A program made the position numbers and the translations under genes. From the NCBI GenBank assembly GCA_017964865.1, contig JAGCRE010000081.1:1-7281 (forward strand): 7,281 nucleotides of DNA. The letters are read 5' to 3'. The notes beneath the pieces are model-generated. The model did not search any database and was not told the DNA's origin. It saw nothing but the letters and a program-made list of their open reading frames with translations. This document shows, one piece after another, positions 1 through 6,769 of this stretch. This DNA comes from Alphaproteobacteria bacterium. Lineage in GTDB: Bacteria > Pseudomonadota > Alphaproteobacteria > Rs-D84. Each line of letters opens with the position of its first letter. Position 1 is the first letter of the stretch.

Positions 1-6
1 CTCTCT

Positions 7-1659
7 CTAATTGCTCCCACTTTTAATCTTTCTTAACACGACCATAATTCCCGCCGGGGTCATGCCCGGAATCCGCGACATGTCGGCAATGTTTTCGGGT
101 CTTGTTTCGTTTAATTTTTCAATCAATTCGTTTGTTAACCCGGGCATTCCCGTATAATTAAAACCATTTGGAATTTTAAGGTTTGCATCACGCTTGTATG
201 CGGCAATTTCACGTGCATTGCGGTCAATATAACCCGCATAGAATTTATCATTTTTTTCTATATCTTTTTTATGCAGTTTATATTTTTCATCATATTGTTT
301 TTTTGTAATCAGCCCACAATTAACACCCATTTGCCCAAGACGTGCAATCGCATTATCCGCACGCAACGACAGACGATATTCTGCACGTGATGTGAACATA
401 CGATACGGTTCGTCCACACCCAGTGTTGTAATATCATCAATCAACACACCAATCATTGAATTGGTTCTGTCTAATTCCAAATATACACCATTTGTCGCAT
501 ATGCGGCGGCGTTGCTGCCTGCAACAATACCCTGGGCGGCGGCTTCTTCATATCCCGATGTGCCGTTGATTTGCCCCGCAAAGAACATATATGGAATATC
601 TTTACTTTGTAATTTGTCGTTTAATGCACGTGCATCAATTGCGTCATATTCAATCGCATATCCATATCGTGCAATACGTGCGTCCTGCAGCCCCGGAATT
701 GTGCGAATCCATTTGTCTTGGATATCACTTCCAAACGATGTTGATATGCCGTTTGGATAAATCAAATCGCTGTCTAAACCTTCGGGTTCTAAGAACACAT
801 GGTGCGATGTGTGTGATGGAAAACGCATAACTTTGTCTTCCAAACTTGGACAATAACGCGGACCGATACCACGAATATCGCCATTATACATTGGGGCACC
901 AGATATGTTTTCACGAATTATTTTATGTGTTTTATCTGTTGTGTGTGTGATATAGCACACCGCATCATAATTATTGTCGGGGTTTGGTGATGAAAACCAA
1001 TCGTGTGGTGTATCACCCGGTTGCAATTCACAAACTGAAAAATCAATACTGTCGCGATAAATACGTGCCGGGGTTCCCGTCTTTAATCGCATAAGTTTAA
1101 AACCAGCATCACGCAATACGTTTGATATATGTGTGTCGGGCGATTGGTATTCGCCATTATCCATTATTCGGCCCGATGGAATTTTTTCCGCCCCACGTGT
1201 AACAAGCCCCTGTAAAAAAGTTCCCGTTGTAAAAACAATCGCACCAAATTCATATTCGTTATTTACAATTTTGTTTTTAACGTCAACGCTTTCCACCGGG
1301 GCATACACGATGTCTAATGTTTTATATTCGTCTAAGATTTTCATAACGGCATCGTGATAAAGGTTGCGGTCAATTTGTGCACGTAATGCCTGGGTCGCGG
1401 CACCATGTGACGCGTTCAATGTGCGAAAGTGAATACCCGCACAATCAGCCCCACGTGGCATAACGCCACCCAATGCATCTATTTCCGCAATCATTTGCGA
1501 TTTGCCTGGACCGCCCATTGATGGATTGCAAGACATCGCACCAATATCACTTTCACGCATGGTTAGCAGCAACGTTTTTGCACCACGACGGGCGGACGCC
1601 GCGGCCGCTTCAACCCCGGCATGTCCACCACCAACAATAATCACATCATATTTGGTCAT
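7..1659 (-). CDS. mnmG: tRNA uridine-5-carboxymethylaminomethyl modification enzyme MnmG (GidA), internally shortened
   Basis: MnmG is the FAD-dependent partner of MnmE. Together they install the (carboxymethyl)aminomethyl group at C5 of wobble U34 in certain tRNAs, in the cytoplasm. The 550-residue product has the N-terminal dinucleotide-binding motif GGGHAG (residues 10-15), the family signature GAMSCNPSMGG (40-50), RLKTGTPAR (191-199), CYITHT with Cys235, RYCPS with Cys270, the FLEPEGL block (289-295) and FFAGQINGTSGYEEAAAQG (359-377). Cys235 and Cys270 match the two functionally important cysteines of E. coli MnmG. The C-terminal MnmE-interacting part is present (YAGYI at 474-478, then PGLTN and SRIPGMTPAGI). 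The length is well below the usual 620-630. Against E. coli MnmG as I recall it, about 70 residues are missing between roughly residues 465 and 475, with no frame break. The start ATG lies 3 bases after the fabG stop and lacks a strong Shine-Dalgarno, so translation is probably coupled to fabG. The stop is TAG; AGAGAG just beyond it could serve a following gene outside the window. TrmFO is excluded by length and motifs. Confidence 0.95.
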   Translation of the reverse strand: MTKYDVIIVGGGHAGVEAAAASARRGAKTLLLTMRESDIGAMSCNPSMGGPGKSQMIAEIDALGGVMPRGADCAGIHFRTLNASHGAATQALRAQIDRNLYHDAVMKILDEYKTLDIVYAPVESVDVKNKIVNNEYEFGAIVFTTGTFLQGLVTRGAEKIPSGRIMDNGEYQSPDTHISNVLRDAGFKLMRLKTGTPARIYRDSIDFSVCELQPGDTPHDWFSSPNPDNNYDAVCYITHTTDKTHKIIRENISGAPMYNGDIRGIGPRYCPSLEDKVMRFPSHTSHHVFLEPEGLDSDLIYPNGISTSFGSDIQDKWIRTIPGLQDARIARYGYAIEYDAIDARALNDKLQSKDIPYMFFAGQINGTSGYEEAAAQGIVAGSNAAAYATNGVYLELDRTNSMIGVLIDDITTLGVDEPYRMFTSRAEYRLSLRADNAIARLGQMGVNCGLITKKQYDEKYKLHKKDIEKNDKFYAGYIDRNAREIAAYKRDANLKIPNGFNYTGMPGLTNELIEKLNETRPENIADMSRIPGMTPAGIMVVLRKIKSGSN

Positions 1660-1662
1660 AAA

Positions 1663-2391
1663 TTAAAACCGTCCCATTCCGCCGTTAATGTTTATTGTTT
1701 GACCGTTGATATATGATGCTTCTTCGCTTGCCAAAAATACACACAAATTCGCAATATCTTCGGGTTCGCCAAAACGACCGGCTGGAATTTGTTTCAGGTA
1801 TGTTTCTTTTAATTCATCTGGCAAAACATCGGTCATTGGGGTTTTTACAAATCCCGGTGCGATACAGTTTGCGGTAATACCACGTGATGCAACCTCGGCT
1901 GCAATCGATTTTGTCATGGCAATCATACCACCCTTAGATGCCGCATAGTTTGCCTGGCCCGCACCACCGATAACACCAATGATTGATGCCATATTGATAA
2001 TACGACCATAACGATTTTTCATCATTGGCATAACCGCAGCACGACATAATTTAAAGCATGATTTTAAATTCGTGTTCAACACATCGTCGAATTGTTCGTC
2101 GGTCATACGCATAACAAGGGTATCTTTGGTAATACCGGCATTGTTCACCAAAATATCAATTTTGCCAGCCGCATCAATTGTGTTTTTCATCAATTCTTCG
2201 GCGGCACCATCGGCCGACAAATCGCATGCAATTTTGATATAAGAATCATCAAATTCCGCATTTAATTTTTCAATGCTGCGACCCGACACAACGACCGTTG
2301 CACCCGCCTCTTTCATCTTGCGGGCAATTGCACCACCGATTCCACCCGTTGCACCAGTGATTAAAGCGACCTTGTCTTTTAATTCAAACAT
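1663..2391 (-). CDS. fabG: 3-oxoacyl-[acyl-carrier-protein] reductase FabG
   Basis: FabG is an NADPH-dependent short-chain dehydrogenase that reduces 3-oxoacyl-ACP to 3-hydroxyacyl-ACP in type II fatty-acid elongation, in the cytosol. The 242-residue length is normal. The Rossmann motif TGATGGIG is at 12-19, NNAG at 83-86, and the catalytic tetrad reads Asn108 (TNL), Ser136, Tyr149 and Lys153 (YAASK). The IAPGFVKTPMT stretch (177-187) and the C-terminal INGQTININGGM are classic FabG rather than general SDR. An AGGAG Shine-Dalgarno lies 6 bases before the ATG. It sits 12 bases after fabD, a common pairing, but the acpP-fabF genes that often follow are replaced here by mnmG, 3 bases on. All key residues are intact. 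Confidence in the assignment is high because of the fabD neighbour. Confidence 0.95.
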   Translation of the reverse strand: MFELKDKVALITGATGGIGGAIARKMKEAGATVVVSGRSIEKLNAEFDDSYIKIACDLSADGAAEELMKNTIDAAGKIDILVNNAGITKDTLVMRMTDEQFDDVLNTNLKSCFKLCRAAVMPMMKNRYGRIINMASIIGVIGGAGQANYAASKGGMIAMTKSIAAEVASRGITANCIAPGFVKTPMTDVLPDELKETYLKQIPAGRFGEPEDIANLCVFLASEEASYINGQTININGGMGRF

Positions 2392-2397
2392 TTTTAT

Positions 2398-2402
2398 CTC
2401 CT
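2398..2402 (-). promoter_or_regulatory. Shine-Dalgarno of fabG
   Basis: AGGAG on the minus strand, 6 bases upstream of the fabG ATG at 2391. It is the strongest ribosome-binding site in the operon and fixes the fabG start. Confidence 0.8.
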
Positions 2403-2403
2403 T

Positions 2404-3279
2404 TTATATCTCTAATTTCTTTGCGTTGATTTCGGGACAGATACGACCGCACAGTCCTGTTAAAACACTGCCCGGGCCAATTTCAACCATATCGGTTATA
2501 CCCAATTCGTGCATTTTCAAAACGCTTTCACGCCAGCGGACACCATGCGTCATTTGATATACTAATTCGTCTTTTATTTCGGCTGGATCGGTCATAATGT
2601 CTGCAGTCTTGTTCGAAATAAATTTTGCGTTTGGTGTTTTTATTTGAACGGTTTCCAGAACTGCACGCATTTTATCTGCGGCACTTTCTTGAATTCGACA
2701 ATGAACCGGCACAGACAACGCCAACGGCATTGCACGTTTTGCACCCGCTTCTTTTAATTTTTCCATTGTTGTCTCAACAATCTCTTTTGCACCGGAAATA
2801 ACAACCTGACCGGGGCAATTATCATTTGCGACATCACAGTCGGTCTGCACGCAAATGTCACGCACCGTATCAATGTCCAGTCCCAATACAACCGCGGTTA
2901 ACCCACGGCCCACCGGAACGGCACTTTGCATTGCATCACCACGTGCACGCAATAATTTTGCAGCGTCTGATAAACTTATCGCACCCGCGGCACAAAGGGC
3001 GGTGTATTCACCCAAAGAATGTCCTGCAACAAATTCTGGAACGGTTTGTTTTGACGCACGTAACATTGCAATTGATGTTGCCATAATTGCGGGTTGCACA
3101 TTTGCGGTCAATGTCAATTCTTCTAATGGGCCATTAAAGATAATGTCGGACAGTTTTTGATTTAATGCTTCATCAACTTCATCAAACACTGCACGTGCCG
3201 CCGCATTTGATTCATATAATTCGCGACCCATTCCAACGGCTTGGGCACCTTGGCCTGGAAAAACAAATATCGATGACAT
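2404..3279 (-). CDS. fabD: malonyl-CoA:ACP transacylase FabD
   Basis: FabD moves the malonyl group from CoA to acyl carrier protein, supplying the extender unit for type II fatty-acid synthesis. The 291-residue product is slightly shorter than the usual ~310. It begins with the family signature FPGQGAQ (7-13), has the nucleophile elbow GHSLGEY (86-92) with Ser88, and VPVHC (190-194) with His193 as the likely catalytic partner. The serine often seen before this histidine (VPSH in E. coli) is valine here. The C-terminal GVRWRESV and EIGPGSVLTGL blocks are standard. The start is supported by AAGGA 6 bases upstream and by the N-terminal motif starting at residue 7. It follows the unknown 198-residue gene after 11 bases and precedes fabG after 12 bases. 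The ACP it loads is not encoded in the window. Confidence 0.95.
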   Translation of the reverse strand: MSSIFVFPGQGAQAVGMGRELYESNAAARAVFDEVDEALNQKLSDIIFNGPLEELTLTANVQPAIMATSIAMLRASKQTVPEFVAGHSLGEYTALCAAGAISLSDAAKLLRARGDAMQSAVPVGRGLTAVVLGLDIDTVRDICVQTDCDVANDNCPGQVVISGAKEIVETTMEKLKEAGAKRAMPLALSVPVHCRIQESAADKMRAVLETVQIKTPNAKFISNKTADIMTDPAEIKDELVYQMTHGVRWRESVLKMHELGITDMVEIGPGSVLTGLCGRICPEINAKKLEI

Positions 3280-3290
3280 TTTTATTCCTT

Positions 3291-3887
3291 TTATTTTTGA
3301 TGAACGTTTTCTTTTGTTCTGTGTAAAAACTTTTCAAGTGCAAGTAATGGCTTTTTTGATTTTGTCGGCCAAATCTGGCAAAGGTTTCTATCCACAACAA
3401 TATCTTTATCGGTCAAATTGCGACAGTTCACATAACGCAACGTTTGTATAGTTGGTCGCCCTTGTTCGTCTTTTAATCCGTATTGGCTGTGTTCTGTAAC
3501 CCCAGAATAAAGAACAGGTATATCGTTATTTAATTTTTTACTCTCTAAATCAAGAATAGTGCCGTATTTTTCTCTTAATAAAACACGCACATCGTATGGA
3601 TATACTAATTTATCAGCAACAATGAAATCAAAGTGCTCACCATCAAATTTCACAGTCGTATATTTATCCTTGGAAAAACAAAGCGGGTTTCTGTCAAAGC
3701 GTATTGGGGAATCGGTATCCATAATTTTAACTGTTCGAACAATACGCACAGAAATAGGTGTTTCAAAAGATGCTTTTTCGCCTATTGCCTTTTTTAATTC
3801 TTGGATGCACGAAAAATCACCGGTGGTAGAAAAGAGATTACCAGTCGTAAGTCTGTAATTAAAAATCACTTCGGATACTAAATGCAT
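3291..3887 (-). CDS. hypothetical protein, 198 residues, not recognised
   Basis: I do not recognise this family and assign no function. The product is soluble-looking: no signal peptide, no membrane segment, many charged residues and a lysine-rich C-terminal third. Cysteines are at 27, 70, 155 and 170, without a CxxC. A PTKSKKP stretch (174-180) precedes a likely final helix. The start ATG has AAGAGG 7 bases upstream. The gene sits between queH (29 bases) and fabD (11 bases), so it is probably co-transcribed with fabD-fabG-mnmG. A TTGCGA-N17-TATAAT promoter lies just upstream. Its Arg codons are 5 AGA, 3 CGT, 2 CGA and 2 CGC of 12, whereas the stretches I read of the flanking enzymes lean on CGT and CGC. 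This suggests a lineage-specific or acquired insertion into the operon. Coding status is supported by length, ribosome-binding site and tight packing. Confidence 0.75.
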   Translation of the reverse strand: MHLVSEVIFNYRLTTGNLFSTTGDFSCIQELKKAIGEKASFETPISVRIVRTVKIMDTDSPIRFDRNPLCFSKDKYTTVKFDGEHFDFIVADKLVYPYDVRVLLREKYGTILDLESKKLNNDIPVLYSGVTEHSQYGLKDEQGRPTIQTLRYVNCRNLTDKDIVVDRNLCQIWPTKSKKPLLALEKFLHRTKENVHQK

Positions 3888-3915
3888 TTATAAACCTCTT
3901 ATTATTCTTATAAAA

Positions 3916-3944
3916 ATTATAATATGCCATTTTTCGTTTCGCAA
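3916..3944 (-). promoter_or_regulatory. candidate sigma70-type promoter for the 198-residue ORF, fabD, fabG and mnmG
   Basis: On the minus strand, TTGCGA (3939-3944) and a perfect TATAAT (3916-3921) are separated by 17 bases. The element overlaps the last codons and stop of queH, and the predicted start of transcription falls within the gap before the next ATG at 3887, leaving a short leader with AAGAGG. The match is good, but TATAAT-like strings are frequent in AT-rich DNA. Confidence 0.45.
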
Positions 3945-4513
3945 CCGTTTATGCCAAGTATTGCGGGCTGTGGAGTTTTTCGAAAACTGAATTCACAACC
4001 ACAATAATTCTGGCGATAAAAGTTCGATGCACGATTAATCGATTGGCGTAAATTTTCGTCCCACCGAACGGGAATATATTCAATATCACCCAATTCGCGT
4101 TTAGCGGCATTATCAACCTGGGTCTGGTCTTTGTGTTTTGATACCCCCAATACAGACGCAACCGCATTATATCCGTTTTTAATCGCGAAATCACGTGCGT
4201 ATGCAAAACGATATGCAAAGCATAAATCACAACGTTTACCGCGTTCGGGTTCATTTTCAAAACCAGCAACCGCCCGTTTCCAATCATCATGATTCCAATC
4301 GCCAACAGCATATTTTACGCCCAATTCTTCGCAATAACGAATTTGTTCGTTCATACGTTTTTCATATTCGTCGTTTGGAAAAATGTTCGGGTTGTAAAAC
4401 AAAACAATAAAATCATCAACCCCGGAAATACCACCGTCGGCCAATTGCTTTATCGCCCCCGCTGAACATGGTGCACACCAGGAAAGTAAAACGAGTCTTA
4501 ATTTATCAGACAT
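3917..4513 (-). CDS. queH: epoxyqueuosine reductase QueH
   Basis: QueH (formerly DUF208) catalyses the last step of queuosine synthesis, reducing epoxyqueuosine to queuosine at wobble position 34 of GUN-anticodon tRNAs. It replaces the unrelated cobalamin-dependent QueG. Seen here in 198 residues: N-terminal LLSWCAPCS (9-17), FYNPNIFPNDEYEKR (39-53), the KRCDLCFAYR block with Cys95 and Cys98, SVLGVSKHKD (120-129), and C-terminal YRQNYCGCEFS with Cys171 and Cys173. This is the full family cysteine layout except that the usual CCAPC reads WCAPC: residue 12 is Trp (TGG), Cys13 and Cys16 remain. The start ATG overlaps the stop of the 44-codon ORF upstream (TAATG) and has no Shine-Dalgarno, only A-rich sequence, so reinitiation after that ORF is likely. 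Upstream in frame there is no alternative ATG, GTG or TTG before a TGA. Family assignment is firm; activity of the Trp12 form is open. Confidence 0.92.
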   Translation of the reverse strand: MSDKLRLVLLSWCAPCSAGAIKQLADGGISGVDDFIVLFYNPNIFPNDEYEKRMNEQIRYCEELGVKYAVGDWNHDDWKRAVAGFENEPERGKRCDLCFAYRFAYARDFAIKNGYNAVASVLGVSKHKDQTQVDNAAKRELGDIEYIPVRWDENLRQSINRASNFYRQNYCGCEFSFRKTPQPAILGINGCETKNGIL

Positions 4514-4647
4514 TATTTTGTTTTTTGTTTTTTGAAAATATGCATGCGGGTAAAGAATTCTTCCCGCGATTCTTCAAATGTTGTGCATATAAGGTCTGTT
4601 ACAACTTGCACAAAATTTTCTGGATATGGTTCGTATTGTCTTATCAT
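4513..4647 (-). CDS. small ORF, 44 residues, between metG and queH
   Basis: A 44-codon reading frame begins MIRQYEPYPE and ends IFKKQKTK. I recognise no family. It starts 3 bases after the metG stop, has AAGGA 6 bases before its ATG, and its TAA overlaps the queH ATG as TAATG. That position, with a good ribosome-binding site here and none for queH, argues that it is translated and feeds ribosomes to queH. The middle (residues 12-37) could form one helix with an acidic patch (EESREE) followed by a basic tail; Cys21 is the only cysteine. No signal peptide or membrane segment is evident. It may be a functional small protein, a QueH accessory, or only a translational relay. Its use of ATA, AGA and CGG is closer to the unknown genes here than to the enzymes. 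Confidence 0.6.
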   Translation of the reverse strand: MIRQYEPYPENFVQVVTDLICTTFEESREEFFTRMHIFKKQKTK

Positions 4648-4650
4648 CTA

Positions 4651-6636
4651 TTATCCTTTGTATTCATCACCGATTTTTGCAGATTCATCTAATTCAACAA
4701 TTTCATCGGTATTACTGCCAACGCCTAATTCTGCGGCACTGCACATCATACCAAAACTTTCCACCCCGGCAACGGTGCGTTGGCCAATTGGTTTTTTTGA
4801 ACCCGGTAACACACAGCCAACCGGTGCCAAAACACCAATTAAACCCGCACGCACATTTGGTGCACCACAGACAATTTGAATATCGTTTATACCATCGTTA
4901 ACGGTTAATATGTGCAAATTATCCTTGGTTGGGTGATTTTTTACATCGACAATTTTTGCAACGATTGGAACGATTTTGTTTTCGTCTTTTGGAACAAAGC
5001 ATTCAATCAAATTTGCAACTGTTTCATCGTCAATACGGTTAAACAGGTTTTCTGGAATTGTAAATTCTTCACCGTTTGCAATTCTTGATTCAAATTGTGT
5101 TGGCCATGATAAGTCATGTTTGACCGCAAATATATTCTGCATCTTGGTCGCTGCATCTGGTATAAATGGGCTTGACACACGTGCATATAAATCAATCAAT
5201 TGAAAACATGTGTTCAATACATTCCCGGCCACCGCCATATCGCCATTTTTAACCAGTGTCCATGGCTCGGTTACGGTCATATATTCATTTCCAATCGCAT
5301 AAAGCGAACGCAATGCAGTAACCGCGGCACGGAATTCACATTTTTCCAATGCGGATGTTAATTCGGCAATTTTTTCATTAACTTTTATTGTTAAATCGTT
5401 GTCTATGCCGGTCGATTCTGGCACTTTTTCGCCAAAGTTTTTAGCCGTCAATTTGCAAACACGTGAAACAAAATTGCCCAACATTCCGTTCAAGTCTTTA
5501 TTCACAACATCTGCAAAACGTTCAAATGTAAAATCGTTATCATCTGTTTCTGGGGCAGATGCCATTAATGTGTAACGCCAGCAATCGCTTGGGGCGATTG
5601 TTAATGCATCGTCCAAAAATACACCACGATTTTGTGATTTCGAGAATTTGCCACCCTCGAAATTCAGGAAATTCATCGATTTCAACATATCAACGGTTTT
5701 CCATCCGTCGTGCATAGCAAGCTGTTGTTCTGGGAAAAATACCGCGTGGAATTTAACATTGTCTTTGCCCATAAATTGTGCATAGTGACAATCGTCATTT
5801 TTCCACCATGATTCCCAGTCTTTATTGGCCGCCATTGATATCGAAACATAACCCCATGGTGCATCAAACCAAACATAGAAAACTTTATTTTCATAACCCG
5901 GTTTGTTTACCGAAATTCCCCATGGCAAATCGCGTGTGATTGATGTATCACGCAGGCCCTCATTTTCCCAACCGTGTGCGATTGCCGATGCGGTTTTCGA
6001 CCATTTTGGTGCATGGGTTGCCAACCAAGACTTCCATTCATCCTGCATTTTCGATGCCAAGAAGAACAAGTTTTTCGTTGGTCGCATTTCGATATTTGTT
6101 GAACCCGAAATGGTCGAACGTGGATTTTTTAATTCGGTTGCTTCGTATGTTGCACTGCATTTATCACATTGATCGCCACGTGCATTTTCGTATCCGCAAT
6201 TTGGACATGTTCCAATCAATTGACGGTCGGCCAAGAACATACCATCGTCCACAGAATATGGTTGAATTGTTTCGCGTTCTTCGATTAACCCCTGGGATTC
6301 CAGACGTGTGAACAAATCGTGAATTAATTTTTCCTGTAATTCTGTATGTGTGCGACCATATAAATCAAATGACAAATTAAAGTCACGAACCGCACGCAGA
6401 TGCTTTTCATAGTATTTATTGTTGTATTCGATTACAGGCATATTTTCACGTGCAGCACCAACCACCGCGGGTGTTCCATGTTCATCAGCCCCGCAGACAA
6501 ACAATACGTCATTCCCACGTGCACGTTCAAAACGTGCATATACATCACTTGGCAGCCAACATCCAACCAAATGCCCCAGGTGTAATTCACCATTCACATA
6601 TGGCAATGCCGACGTAATTAAAACTTTCTTTGTCAT
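4651..6636 (-). CDS. metG: methionyl-tRNA synthetase with C-terminal PheT-like tRNA-binding domain
   Basis: MetRS charges initiator and elongator tRNA-Met with methionine. This 661-residue class I enzyme has the HIGH-type motif HLGH (19-22), the KMSKS-type loop KFSKS (330-334), and a zinc knuckle with Cys144, Cys147, Cys157 and Cys160 inserted in the connective peptide, as in the E. coli-type enzyme. The anticodon-binding helical domain keeps Asn388, Arg392 and Trp459, equivalent to E. coli Asn391, Arg395 and Trp461. Residues about 556-660 form an extra OB-fold. Its QIVCGAPNVRAG (587-598) and GMMCSAAELG (629-638) match the N-terminal tRNA-binding domain of bacterial PheT (or the related YtpR), not the usual Trbp111-like MetRS appendix. 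The start is supported by AGGG 6 bases upstream and the motif distance. It is the first gene of the minus-strand operon, with a TATAAT promoter candidate upstream. Confidence 0.95.
   Translation of the reverse strand: MTKKVLITSALPYVNGELHLGHLVGCWLPSDVYARFERARGNDVLFVCGADEHGTPAVVGAARENMPVIEYNNKYYEKHLRAVRDFNLSFDLYGRTHTELQEKLIHDLFTRLESQGLIEERETIQPYSVDDGMFLADRQLIGTCPNCGYENARGDQCDKCSATYEATELKNPRSTISGSTNIEMRPTKNLFFLASKMQDEWKSWLATHAPKWSKTASAIAHGWENEGLRDTSITRDLPWGISVNKPGYENKVFYVWFDAPWGYVSISMAANKDWESWWKNDDCHYAQFMGKDNVKFHAVFFPEQQLAMHDGWKTVDMLKSMNFLNFEGGKFSKSQNRGVFLDDALTIAPSDCWRYTLMASAPETDDNDFTFERFADVVNKDLNGMLGNFVSRVCKLTAKNFGEKVPESTGIDNDLTIKVNEKIAELTSALEKCEFRAAVTALRSLYAIGNEYMTVTEPWTLVKNGDMAVAGNVLNTCFQLIDLYARVSSPFIPDAATKMQNIFAVKHDLSWPTQFESRIANGEEFTIPENLFNRIDDETVANLIECFVPKDENKIVPIVAKIVDVKNHPTKDNLHILTVNDGINDIQIVCGAPNVRAGLIGVLAPVGCVLPGSKKPIGQRTVAGVESFGMMCSAAELGVGSNTDEIVELDESAKIGDEYKG
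4654..4658 (-). promoter_or_regulatory. Shine-Dalgarno of the 44-codon ORF
   Basis: AAGGA on the minus strand lies inside the last codons of metG, 6 bases before the ATG at 4647. It supports the small ORF as a translated gene, and queH itself has no comparable site. Confidence 0.6.
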
Positions 6637-6665
6637 TTTATGCCCTATTATTTTGTTGTGTGCTA

Positions 6666-6693
6666 ATTATAGAATAAAAAAGTCATAAATCAA
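6666..6693 (-). promoter_or_regulatory. metG: candidate sigma70-type promoter of metG and the operon
   Basis: On the minus strand, TTGATT (6688-6693) and TATAAT (6666-6671) are 16 bases apart. The -10 ends 29 bases before the metG ATG, giving a leader of roughly 20 bases that carries the AGGG ribosome-binding site. No leader hairpin, attenuator or riboswitch fits in that space. Confidence 0.55.
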
Positions 6694-6699
6694 GAATCA

Positions 6700-6713
6700 C
6701 CATAAAAATATGG
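6700..6713. repeat. short inverted repeat in the divergent intergenic region
   Basis: CCATA and TATGG are perfect 5-base arms around an AAAA centre. It lies just upstream of the metG -35 candidate and upstream of the plus-strand gene, so it could be an operator for one or both. It is short and the region is very AT-rich, so chance is quite possible. The rest of the 133-base intergenic region (6637-6769) holds only the promoter candidates. Confidence 0.2.
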
Positions 6714-6729
6714 TAAATTCAAAAAAATG

Positions 6730-6738
6730 TGGTAAAAT
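6730..6738 (+). promoter_or_regulatory. candidate extended -10 promoter for the plus-strand gene
   Basis: TGG followed by TAAAAT forms an extended -10 (TGnTAAAAT) about 30 bases before the ATG at 6770. I see no convincing -35, as expected for an extended -10. A similar string, TGGTAAATT, occurs 19 bases earlier at 6711-6719 and could be an alternative. Confidence 0.35.
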
Positions 6739-6769
6739 ATAGACGAAAACAGTAAAAGAGGCATATATT

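Noticed and set aside
392..760. Plus-strand open frame of 122 codons
   Set aside because: It lies wholly inside mnmG on the opposite strand, has no ribosome-binding site, and the mnmG frame carries clear conserved motifs here.
2826..3160. Two overlapping plus-strand open frames opposite fabD
   Set aside because: They mirror the fabD coding sequence, which has intact GHSLGEY and VPVHC motifs; the mirrored translations look like low-information shadows.
4517..4540. A6-C-A6-C-A4 run as a programmed frameshift site fusing the small ORF to queH
   Set aside because: The -1 frame is open into queH, but neither A run sits in the X XXY YYZ register of a slippery heptamer, and QueH already has a normal N-terminus from its own ATG.
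4532..4901. Plus-strand open frames opposite the end of metG and the small ORF
   Set aside because: They overlap the PheT-like domain of metG, start without ribosome-binding sites and resemble no protein.
180..6540. Recurrent CACGTG/GCACGTG strings across the window
   Set aside because: They come from frequent Ala-Arg, Ala-Thr and similar codon pairs read on the other strand and show no regular spacing, so they are not an operator array.
6637..6769. A riboswitch or T-box leader upstream of metG
   Set aside because: The predicted leader is only about 20 bases and there is no structured element, so only promoter sites fit.
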